From: MPNP01 sp965116235 | GTDB taxonomy: Bacteria > Pseudomonadota > Alphaproteobacteria > Rhodobacterales > Rhodobacteraceae | Assembly: GCA_965116235.1 (NCBI GenBank) | Contig: OZ220496.1 | Span: forward strand, 1,674,001-1,738,000 | Direction of reading: 5' to 3' | DNA: 64,000 nt | Notes under the pieces: generated by a model | What the model was told of the DNA's origin: nothing | Database searches by the model: none | What the model saw: only the letters and a program-made list of their open reading frames with translations | Shown here: positions 17,602-26,009 of the stretch, one piece after another | How positions within the stretch are numbered: position 1 is the stretch's first letter | How the letters are laid out: the number at the start of each line of letters is the position of its first letter | Position numbers and translations under genes: made by a program

Positions 17602-19437
17602 CTAACTCAGTGGCCACAGTATGGGTATAACTAGACTCGCCAGAATTCCCATGCAAATTGTGAGCGGCAGACCGATCTTGAAGAAATCCCTGAAATCATA
17701 ACCCCCAGGGCCATACACCAGAGTGTTAGTCTGATAACCGATTGGCGTGGCAAAACTGGCCGAGGCCGCAATCATGACGGCGACGACCAGCCCTCTGGGG
17801 TCGACACCCAGGCTCCAGCCCACGCCAATGGCGACTGGGGTCAATATGACGGCAACGGCACTGTTTGAGAACATTTCGGTCATGATGGACGTGAGTATGT
17901 AGATGGTCCAGACGATGAAAAATGGATGCAGGCCTTCAAGCCAGTACGAAAAGAACGACCCCAGAAGATTCATGCCCCCGGTAACCAGCATGGCCTCGCC
18001 AATGCCGAGCATGGACCAGATCAGGACCAGAAGGCGAGCATCCGCAAAGGAAAAGGCCTCTTCGGCATCAATGCATCGTGTAACCAGCACCACGGTGACG
18101 GCCAGGATGCCCAAGAGGGCAATTGGAGCCATTCCGAAGGCTGCACCCAGTACAATGCCCACAAGAGACAAAACGGCGATAGGAGCTTTTTGACGCCTGT
18201 AAGGGTGGGCGCTCAGTTCCGATACCTCCACAAGTCTGAAGTCTTCGGCCAGACGGCTCATGTCCTGAGTCGCACCCTCAATGAGCATGGTGTCGCCGAT
18301 TTTCAGTTCCACTTCCGTGAACTGAGGGATAGCCTTCTCGGTTGGTCGATGCAGGGCAAAGGGATACACATTGTACTTCCGGTCCAGATTCAGATCCTTC
18401 AGCTTCTTCCCGATAATGAGGCATCCCGGCGAAATCAGGACTTCCAGCAATCGGGATTCTCTCGACGACACCTTGCGAATGGAGGCACCCAAATTGGCTG
18501 AATCCTGCTCGGGGCGGTCTTCAGTCTCCTCGCTTGACTTGCTCAAGCCATATTGACCGAAGATTACATCCAGTTCCGTCGCGGAGGTTCTCAACACTAG
18601 GCGGTCTCCGACATCAAGCACGACATCCTTGACAAGGCTGCGGCTGGGTTCACCACCGCGATAAATGTCAATGATGCGCACATTGCGCCGAGCAAACAGA
18701 CTCACGTCCATGGGTTTTTTGCCAACAAGAGGACTGTCCTCAGGAATGACGACCTCAACAAAAAATTTCATCTTGCTTCGGTCGCGTATCAATTCGGTCA
18801 AGGATTCTCGTTCCGGCAACAGTCGTGGAGCAAAAATGGCGAGGTAGGTTATGCCGAAAATGGCCAAAATGATGGCGAGGGGCGTAACTTCAAACAGGGT
18901 AAACGGTTCCAGCCCGTTGTTCCGCGCCACGCCGTCAACCAGCAGATTGGTCGATGTGCCGATCAGCGTGCACATCCCGCCAAATATCGAAATGTAGGAA
19001 AGCGGAATCAGGAGCTTGGAAGAGGAGGTGCCCAAATCCTTGGCCAGCTGTATGACCAGCGGAATCATGACCAGGACCACGGGCGTATTGTTCATGAAAG
19101 CTGACGAGAAGATCACGAAGAAAGTCAGGAACGCGATGGTCAATATCGGCCGGACCTTGCTCATGCTCCGGATCAGTTCCAGGACTGATGACAGAACCCC
19201 GGTTCGGACCAACGCGCCGGACAGAATAAACATCGAGCCTATGGTCCATGGTGCCGGGTTGGAGAATACATTCAACGCCCTTTGAAAAGGAAGGATGTTG
19301 AGTATCAGGAGAACCGACACGCCTCCCAAAGCCACGACTTCAATCGGATAGACATTGTTGAAGAACAGAACGAACATGCCGATGATTACCAGGAACACGA
19401 TCACGGAGTCCGCATGAGCTAACACAGGTTCTAGCAT
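17602..19437 (-). CDS. SLC13/DASS-type anion permease with paired RCK_C (TrkA-C) domains
   Basis: 611-residue inner-membrane transporter. Hydrophobic segments in the N-terminal third are followed by two soluble TrkA-C-like domains (about residues 210-390). The second half of the membrane domain then carries PIGYQTNTLVYGPGGYDFRD, typical of the family. Such YfbS-like proteins move di- or tricarboxylates, sulfate or similar anions with sodium. It lies 84 bases upstream of the Rieske/acyl-CoA dehydrogenase genes on the same strand, so it may import their substrate. That link is inference. Confidence 0.85.
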   Translation of the reverse strand: MLEPVLAHADSVIVFLVIIGMFVLFFNNVYPIEVVALGGVSVLLILNILPFQRALNVFSNPAPWTIGSMFILSGALVRTGVLSSVLELIRSMSKVRPILTIAFLTFFVIFSSAFMNNTPVVLVMIPLVIQLAKDLGTSSSKLLIPLSYISIFGGMCTLIGTSTNLLVDGVARNNGLEPFTLFEVTPLAIILAIFGITYLAIFAPRLLPERESLTELIRDRSKMKFFVEVVIPEDSPLVGKKPMDVSLFARRNVRIIDIYRGGEPSRSLVKDVVLDVGDRLVLRTSATELDVIFGQYGLSKSSEETEDRPEQDSANLGASIRKVSSRESRLLEVLISPGCLIIGKKLKDLNLDRKYNVYPFALHRPTEKAIPQFTEVELKIGDTMLIEGATQDMSRLAEDFRLVEVSELSAHPYRRQKAPIAVLSLVGIVLGAAFGMAPIALLGILAVTVVLVTRCIDAEEAFSFADARLLVLIWSMLGIGEAMLVTGGMNLLGSFFSYWLEGLHPFFIVWTIYILTSIMTEMFSNSAVAVILTPVAIGVGWSLGVDPRGLVVAVMIAASASFATPIGYQTNTLVYGPGGYDFRDFFKIGLPLTICMGILASLVIPILWPLS

Positions 19438-19630
19438 ATCATCAGGTCTAAATTTTGAAGTGATCGGTCACGACAATAGCAAGACACTTGTCCTGAGGCA
19501 TCTCTCAGGTCCTATCAAACCATTCTATCCCGACCGGCCAATTTCGGCAATGAGCAAAATGAATGCATCAATCTGAACCCGGCAACGAGTCTGCGTATTG
19601 GCTGACTGACGATTTGTGCCGATGCAGTCG

Positions 19631-20440
19631 TCAAGGCTTGTATTCATACAGCCAATCATGCTGTGGAGATGTCTTGAAGCGCCATTTACGTAACGGGCCA
19701 GCCATGACGTTCAAATAGTACATCTCGTAACCGAACGGGGTGCCGCACGGATGATGACCCTTGGGAACCAGAACCACATCATGATTTTGGACACACATCG
19801 TTTCATCCAGAAGGCCATCGTCCGTGAAGACGCGCTGAAATCCAAACCCTTGAACTGGATTCAAGCGGTGATAGTAGGTCTCTTCGAGGTAGGTGATATT
19901 GGGGTAGTCATCTTCGTCATGACGGTGCGGAGGGTAGGAGGACCAATTGCCCTGAGGCGTGAAGACCTCGGTAACCAGAAGACTGTCGGCGACATCACGA
20001 TCCTCCATGGCAATGTTGAATATTTCCCGGGTGTTGGTTCCGACCCCTCGAATCATGAAATCAACCCCATCGGGGCCGATGATCTGGGTTTCACGAGCCA
20101 ACTTGCCGGGGGCTCGGCATACACCGATCGTACAGTCAGTCGTTGCCTTGGCCGTCCACTCCTTGCTCATCGACACATAGACCGCGTGGGGCGGTTTCTT
20201 CTCGAATACGTTCATTCGGTCTCCGAGTTCACCCAGAACCGGACCGTTCAAGACTGAAATAACCGCTTTACCCTCAACGAAAACTATGATTGCTTCATCC
20301 TTCCCGTTTGCACAATTGATCGTTTCGCCTTTTCTGAGGCGATAAACGCCAAATCCAACATACCCCCAGTTCGCATTTGCCGGCGTGATATCATGAATAT
20401 GGCCGAATTCAGATTTTGGTTTTACAAATAGTGTTGACAT
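19631..20440 (-). CDS. iolB: 5-deoxy-glucuronate isomerase IolB
   Basis: 269-residue cupin enzyme of myo-inositol breakdown that converts 5-deoxy-glucuronate to 2-deoxy-5-keto-gluconate. Diagnostic stretches are SSYPPHRHDEDD (metal-binding histidines), LEETYYHRLNPVQGF, and GYEMYYLNVMAGP near the end. The start at 20440 gives MSTLFVKPKSEFGHIHDITP. It follows iolC by 35 bases on the same strand, and IolC acts on its product. Confidence 0.95.
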   Translation of the reverse strand: MSTLFVKPKSEFGHIHDITPANANWGYVGFGVYRLRKGETINCANGKDEAIIVFVEGKAVISVLNGPVLGELGDRMNVFEKKPPHAVYVSMSKEWTAKATTDCTIGVCRAPGKLARETQIIGPDGVDFMIRGVGTNTREIFNIAMEDRDVADSLLVTEVFTPQGNWSSYPPHRHDEDDYPNITYLEETYYHRLNPVQGFGFQRVFTDDGLLDETMCVQNHDVVLVPKGHHPCGTPFGYEMYYLNVMAGPLRKWRFKTSPQHDWLYEYKP

Positions 20441-20475
20441 AGAGAACCAATCAATGGACTGAGGTTTTGAGAGCA

Positions 20476-22335
20476 TTAAGACATGATCTTGTCGGGCGAC
20501 AAGAGATGGACAATGGCTGTCCGGATTGCATCGATGGCCGGATCATCGTTCAGACGACCGGTAGACCATTTGGTCGCCACCTGGTCAAGCTCACCCAATG
20601 CAATGACGTAGCCCCGCAAGCCTGTTGGGTGGGGTCCAGAAGCGTCAGATCCGGGCCGCTTGCCGTGCTTGACCAAAAATCCGCGACAATAGTTGTCATG
20701 GAAAGAAATCGCTTTGGCAACTTCATTGATCAAGGGGGCACAAGACGAGTCAAATATCCACAGATCCGGGAAGACGAGATTTTCGTAGTACCGATCAAGT
20801 ACATGCTTGACAGGGACTTCATGGAGGGATTCCCGAGGGCCTAAAATCAGCTCCACCACGAATTCCAGTCGATTCTTGCGGCTGAACTCAAACAGGTCCT
20901 TGTGATCCTGCATGTTGCCGAGGTCTGACTGATCGGTGTCGATACGAGACCGGACAAGCACTGCCTGTTCGCGCGGCCATTCTGACAGAGAATGGATGTC
21001 GTGAGCGGTTGACGGATCATCCACGTCGCCATGGGCCTGAATCCGATTCGGCATTCGGCAAATGTACAGATCGTTCCCGTTCGCAAAATCAATCAGATCG
21101 CGGCTCCCCTCGCGGGGAAGAACAAGGCCGTAGGTTGGGTTCTCCCGGTGGAGAGATTTGACGGCTCTGACGACGAGCCTCCGGAACGTCTCCAGCGCTT
21201 CTGCACTTTGAAAAGGGTCCGGTCGCGAGAGTGAACTCTCAAGCGAAATCAGATTCAACTTTGGCCACAAGGCTTGACGATTGGTTGACCAGTGAACGTG
21301 TTCAAGTTGTCTGTCCTTGCGCAGAGCCGTGCTTTTGGAGCCATGGGTCAAAAAGAACTGCAACTCTTCCAAGGAAGGATACGAGGGTGTGCAGCCGTGC
21401 CTCGACACGGCGAGGGCACCGCATGCGTTGGCATATTTCAAGGCCGTCTGGAATTCAGCTCCGGACAGCCATCCGTAGAGGAGGCCAGCCATGAAGCCGT
21501 CACCGGCGCCAAGAACATTGAACACGTCGACATGGAAACCGGGGCCTGTCAGCCCTTCATCGAGCCGATCGGGTATGTTACCCTCAAAGGCCACGGCTCC
21601 CATGGGGCCCCGCTTGCAAACCAGTATGGCCCTTGTCTGCTGGCGAACGGCGCGCAATGCGACAATGGTGTCGGTGGTTCCGCCCGCAATGTGAAATTCC
21701 TCTTCCGTGCCGACGATCAGGTCAAAAAGACCGACTGTCGACAGTATGGTCTTGGTTACCTCATCGGAGTCAATGTATCGGCTTTCTCCTTCGTTATGCC
21801 CCGCTAGACCCCAGAGGTTGGGTCGGTAATCGATGTCCAGAACAGTCTTCGCCCTCGACTCTTTTGCCAAGTGGAGAGCTTTTATGACAGCGGCGGAAGT
21901 CTGCGGGTTTGAAAGATGTGTACCTGTTGCGCACACGCACCGTGCTCGGGATATGAAACCCGGATCAATATCGCCTTCCACGAGCCCCATGTCGGCGCAA
22001 TTTTCGCGATAGAAGATAAGCGGGAAAGTGTTTCGGTCCCGAATGCCAAGCAATACAAGAGCGGTCAGTCGATCAGGGTCTGTCTTGACGGTTGATACGT
22101 CAACGCCTTCGCGAACAAGTTCCTCGCGGATGAACCGCCCCATATGCTCATCGCCGACCCGGGTGATGAGAGCGGCTTTCAAACCTAGTCGAGCTGCCCC
22201 AGCGGCAATGTTTGTTGGAGAACCGCCAATGTATTTCTGGAATGAGCGCATGTCTTCAAGGCGGCCTCCCACTTGCTCACCGTACAGATCGACTGAGGAT
22301 CGGCCAATGGTGATTAAATCAAGATCTTTTGCCAT
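20476..22335 (-). CDS. iolC: 5-dehydro-2-deoxygluconokinase IolC fused to DUF2090
   Basis: Bifunctional-looking protein of about 619 residues. Residues 1-320 are a PfkB-type sugar kinase, with GGSPTNIAAGAARLGL near the N-terminus and the ATP/catalytic signature FNVLGAGDGFMAGLLYGW. The rest matches the DUF2090 domain commonly fused to IolC in proteobacteria and thought to act as the aldolase that splits the phosphorylated product. The kinase role in inositol catabolism is well known; the aldolase role of DUF2090 is inference. The start at 22335 (MAKDLDLITIGR) is favoured over 22347. It is the first gene of an iolC-iolB unit. Confidence 0.93.
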   Translation of the reverse strand: MAKDLDLITIGRSSVDLYGEQVGGRLEDMRSFQKYIGGSPTNIAAGAARLGLKAALITRVGDEHMGRFIREELVREGVDVSTVKTDPDRLTALVLLGIRDRNTFPLIFYRENCADMGLVEGDIDPGFISRARCVCATGTHLSNPQTSAAVIKALHLAKESRAKTVLDIDYRPNLWGLAGHNEGESRYIDSDEVTKTILSTVGLFDLIVGTEEEFHIAGGTTDTIVALRAVRQQTRAILVCKRGPMGAVAFEGNIPDRLDEGLTGPGFHVDVFNVLGAGDGFMAGLLYGWLSGAEFQTALKYANACGALAVSRHGCTPSYPSLEELQFFLTHGSKSTALRKDRQLEHVHWSTNRQALWPKLNLISLESSLSRPDPFQSAEALETFRRLVVRAVKSLHRENPTYGLVLPREGSRDLIDFANGNDLYICRMPNRIQAHGDVDDPSTAHDIHSLSEWPREQAVLVRSRIDTDQSDLGNMQDHKDLFEFSRKNRLEFVVELILGPRESLHEVPVKHVLDRYYENLVFPDLWIFDSSCAPLINEVAKAISFHDNYCRGFLVKHGKRPGSDASGPHPTGLRGYVIALGELDQVATKWSTGRLNDDPAIDAIRTAIVHLLSPDKIMS

Positions 22336-22795
22336 AAAACAGACCAAGGTTGATTAGTGGACGAATGCCAAACAGCAAAGATTCAAACCTGAAGAAGCAA
22401 GGCTTCTGGAAACTGCAAAAGTACCGAATTGTCGGTCACGACACCGATGCCGAATATGTCAGACCTGATTTGGATAGTCAATCGCAATACCGTGCAGGCT
22501 TGGCACAACGTTTACGCGAGGAAGAGTCGGGTCAAGTTTCCAAGCGATCTCTTCAATCCTTGATTCCGCATCTGTCATTCTCGGCTGTCCGTTTTCTCAA
22601 CACAAGGGGGTCTGTCACCAGTTTCCCAATAGACAGCGGCAGGGAACGGACAAGTCGCTGGGGTCTCCACAAGCGAGCAGGGCAAAAACAATCCCGATTC
22701 GTGGACGAATCGGACATTATTACAACAGGAGAGGATAGAGGCAAGCGGCTGGATGCATAAAGGTTCAGCGGCAGTGCTCGGAGCCGTGGCGACAA
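22336..22795. other. Intergenic region, no supported gene
   Basis: An open frame at 22350-22760 (plus) has no recognisable domain and no good ribosome-binding site. The iolC promoter should lie here, but I cannot point to a convincing one. Confidence 0.4.
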
Positions 22796-24024
22796 TCAGG
22801 ATGACGCAGGCTGGGGGACAGTCGATGCCGGTTCCGTCGTCCGTATCATGTAGTCCATGAAGGACGGGATTCCGGGCTCCCATGTACCCGGTTCGGCTCT
22901 CTCAACGATAAAGCCGGAATGACGCAGAAGGGTCGCTTGTTCCAAGGCGCGTTCCGGATCGGTCTCCGTGAGCATTTGGTGCAGCTGCATGCGGGTCAAG
23001 ACCCCGCCACCCTGCTTGAAGTGCAAGGCCACGGTCCTCGCGAGCTGAAAATTGTTATCCGTTTCGAACTCGCTGCTCAGGCGGTCGTAACAGAGGAGGC
23101 GTGGCTTGAGAGCGTGCTCAATGACCGTCTGACATTCGGCAGCCCCAAAGTGGTGACCGCCTGCATCCTGGACCGCATTGAACGCTTCGCGACCATAGAG
23201 CTGCAGAAACCACGGGTAGTGATCGGCGGCCAGCACCAGTTCGGCGACGGCTTCGGGGTCATACGTCATGGCGGCTCCCCGCAGCGGATACTCAATCACG
23301 TTACGCGCCGCTTCATGCTAGAGGCGGCTGATCGGCAGGCTTGTACCGCGGCTCCAGAAGCTCGCCCCCGTTTTGTGCAGTTGATCGACGAGATCGGGTG
23401 TACCGCCTCTGGCGTCACCGTATACGCCTCATCCAGCGTGATCAGCAGTGGTCCGCCCAGTTGGGCGAGCGACTCGCCGGCACTTCGATCCGGCCCAGCA
23501 TGCAGGGTGAAGGTTACGAAGCCCAAGCCGACTGTCGCCCACGCTTCCGTCGCCGTCATGTCACGCACGGCATGCCCTAGGGTTGTACGAGCCAAGGGTG
23601 ACTCGAGAAGATGATCCTTGAGCCGTGACCAAAGGGGTTCGTCGACCCCCATGTCACGCGACACCGGCTCGCTTGCACCCGGGCTGACCGGCAGACCGGT
23701 CATTTCCACACGCGGCCGAAACAGCTCCTGACGCATGCTCTTGGCTTGTGCCACGTGATCAGCGGTCAGCCGCAGCAACATGTCGGGTTCCGCACGCTGG
23801 CGAATCTGTTCGCGTAGAGCCCGAATGTACACGGTCTTGCCTGTCCCCCGCGGACCATAAAGATACACGCTTAGCGGCGCCGGCCGATTCATGTCACGCA
23901 GCAGTTCGCCAATCTCGTCAAAGGCCTTGTCCACTTCGGCCCGGCGACCGAGAAAGGGCGGCGGACGACCAAAGCCGGGAACAAAGGGATTTTTGGCGGT
24001 TCGAGACGAAGACGAGCGAGACAT
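22796..24024 (-). pseudogene. Broken AAA-type ATPase related to 24469-25662
   Basis: Two abutting minus-strand frames (23296-24024 and 22796-23299) together match the intact ATPase at 24469-25662. The first carries NPFVPGFGRPPPFLGRR, the P-loop GPRGTGKT and LLITLDEAYT. After that the frame is lost. Compared with the intact copy, about 30 codons between LDEA and the TGAS(F/Y)W stretch are missing, and the rest continues in another frame. In that frame PISRL is followed by TAG where the intact protein has Ser in PIGRLSVDAA. The second frame then carries YPWFLQLYG and the conserved EPGIPSFMDYMI tail. A deletion with frameshift plus a nonsense codon makes this a pseudogene. Confidence 0.8.
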
Positions 24025-24139
24025 GCCTTGTTGCTAGTCTTTACATGAGGATAGTTCGTTTCATGACCGTATGAAATCATGACAACCGTGTCAAGAATGG
24101 CCCGACCATATTTATCGGAAACGTCTCAGCCCTATTGGA

Positions 24140-24148
24140 GGGGGGGGG
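24140..24148 (+). repeat. Intergenic poly-G tract (G9)
   Basis: Nine G between the broken ATPase and the intact one, 321 bases before the start of the latter. It is followed by TTAGATTAATC, which contains a weak -10-like TAGATT, but no good -35 is found at the right distance. Its target gene is unclear. Confidence 0.5.
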
Positions 24149-24399
24149 TTAGATTAATCGCCAAGAGAAATATCAGACGACTATCTTCCCCAGTGAAGAT
24201 ATAAGGAAATTTCAAACGCAGGATGCTTGCTTGCAAGGCGGTGATTTAGTGATCGGTTTCAAGGTTGTGACGTAAGTATTCGAACGCCGTATTGGACTTG
24301 GTTGGTGGTTCAAGGTTTAGTCTGTTTTGGCGATGGTAATGCATGCTCTGGCAGGGTTCTCGATCAACGGGTTCAGTTTACCTTGATCAGTTCAAAATC

Positions 24400-24428
24400 T
24401 TGCAAGAGTGTACGGTGGGGCCTATACT
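24400..24428 (+). promoter_or_regulatory. Putative promoter of the intact ATPase gene
   Basis: TTGCAA (24400-24405) and TATACT (24423-24428) with a 17-base spacer. The predicted start of transcription is about 35 bases before the ATG at 24469. Confidence 0.55.
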
Positions 24429-24468
24429 GAATAATGACGACTGTCACAAGTTCGCAGAGAGTATTAGC

Positions 24469-25662
24469 ATGTCCGGCATTCCGGCCAACCCGTTTACACC
24501 CGGTATTGGTGAACGGCCGCCCTACATGGGAGTTCGCCCTCACGCTGACACGATTCTGAATGGGGCTCTGACGGTCCTGCAAAAGCCGAAGACGGCCCAG
24601 GCGCGCCCTCGCTTTATCTATCTTTATGGACCGCGTGGCAACGGCAAGACCGTGCTGCTGACAGATTTCGAAAAGCGAGTGCAGGATGCTGGAATTCGGA
24701 CTGTAGTTCTGGTGCCGGCCAACATGCAATCCGCGGATGCACTGATCGGCGCCGTCGTTCAGCGTCTGTGTGAAAGGGACACGTCATTTCAGACACTCAT
24801 CAAGGATCTGTCAATTCAGGCCGAACTCAATTTTGGTCCGGTCCGAGGTTCCATTGGCAAGGGTGATCGAAATCATATCGATGAGTTGATGATGGTTCTG
24901 AAAGCCGCGAATCGTCCTCTTCTGATAACGCTTGACGAAGCACACACGGAGGCAGTGGATCCCATAGTTCTGGGCACATTGATGGACGCGGTTCAGACTG
25001 TTGGTCGTACGCATCGATCAACAGTTTTGACGCTGGTTGGCACACCGGGTCTAGAGGACAAAATACAGGATACGGGCGCGAGTTACTGGGATCGAGATCA
25101 TTTATTGCCGATCGGCCGTCTGTCCGTGGACGCGGCAACGCACGTGATTTCGAAACCTCTGGATCAGGCTGATGTAGAAGTTGATCCGATTTCTGTCGAA
25201 CGCTTGGTACAGGCTGCTGACCAGTACCCTTACTTTCTGCAATTGTATGGAAGTGCGGCCTTCGATGCGGCTGTCACTAACGGTTGCATGCGATTTGGTT
25301 CGGAGGAATGTGATGCGGCCATAGCGGCAGCGCAAAAGCCACGGCGGCGTTATTACATGCAACGTCTACGTGAATTTGAAAAGGCTGGAAAACTGGAGTT
25401 GGCACGCGCCATAGCACTAGCTTTTCGCACACATGGGAATCGCTTAACAGATAGTCGGCTGCGTGACGTGCTGAATGAAATGAATCCGGTGCACATGCTC
25501 GAACACAAGGCGTTTCTGCGCCGACGCGGCTATGTCTGGGATGCCGATACTCCGGCCGTGCATGAGCCGGGCATTCCGTCGCTTATGGATTTCATGATCG
25601 AACAGACAGAATCGTTGCAGCCGCTTCCGGTATCGATGTCTCAACCCGACGGTGACAAGTGA
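24469..25662 (+). CDS. AAA-type ATPase (predicted NTP-binding regulator or defence protein)
   Basis: 397 residues. The N-terminus has NPFTPGIGERPPYMG, then the P-loop GPRGNGKT (residues 54-61) and a Walker B strand LLITLDEAHTE. A predicted helical lid and a C-terminal region with YPYFLQLYG and EPGIPSLMDFMI follow. The ATG at 24469 is chosen because it follows the predicted promoter at the right distance and matches the start of the related gene at 24024; the longer frame to 24343 would overlap that promoter. It is the intact relative of 22796-24024 and distantly resembles the ankyrin-ATPase at 5249-6949. No membrane segment. Function unknown. Confidence 0.75.
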   Translation: MSGIPANPFTPGIGERPPYMGVRPHADTILNGALTVLQKPKTAQARPRFIYLYGPRGNGKTVLLTDFEKRVQDAGIRTVVLVPANMQSADALIGAVVQRLCERDTSFQTLIKDLSIQAELNFGPVRGSIGKGDRNHIDELMMVLKAANRPLLITLDEAHTEAVDPIVLGTLMDAVQTVGRTHRSTVLTLVGTPGLEDKIQDTGASYWDRDHLLPIGRLSVDAATHVISKPLDQADVEVDPISVERLVQAADQYPYFLQLYGSAAFDAAVTNGCMRFGSEECDAAIAAAQKPRRRYYMQRLREFEKAGKLELARAIALAFRTHGNRLTDSRLRDVLNEMNPVHMLEHKAFLRRRGYVWDADTPAVHEPGIPSLMDFMIEQTESLQPLPVSMSQPDGDK

Positions 25663-26009
25663 GGTTCGGATCTGTCGTCGTACCCGCTCATGAAGAACAG
25701 CGGGACGAATGGAGGACAGGAAAACAGATGAATCCTGTCACATAGACCATTGATCCTCTGCCCACGAAACACCTCGAACATCGATTAAGGACGGCTGTGA
25801 GATTCGTTCCCATTTTCGATCAGCCATTGTTAAACACCCACAGCCCAGCGTTCAATTGACAATTGATCGGATGTCCATAGAATTGGAGTCCAGACCGAAA
25901 AGAGGATCATTTTATGGTGCGCTGCCAAAGGCCAAAAAGGTTGAATTTTCAAACAGGCTCCTTCAATGAATTTCAGGCGTATCGTTCCCATCTTGTTCAG
26001 GCTGCCGCG
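25663..26009. other. Intergenic region before the secreted lyase-like gene
   Basis: No gene or clear promoter is seen. The frame of the downstream gene stays open up to 25914, but that extension lacks signal-peptide character and is not counted as coding. Confidence 0.4.

Noticed and set aside
22796..23299. Independent small gene for the second ATPase half
   Set aside because: It matches the C-terminal half of the intact ATPase, and the lost Ser codon (TAG) lies just before it, so it is part of a broken gene.
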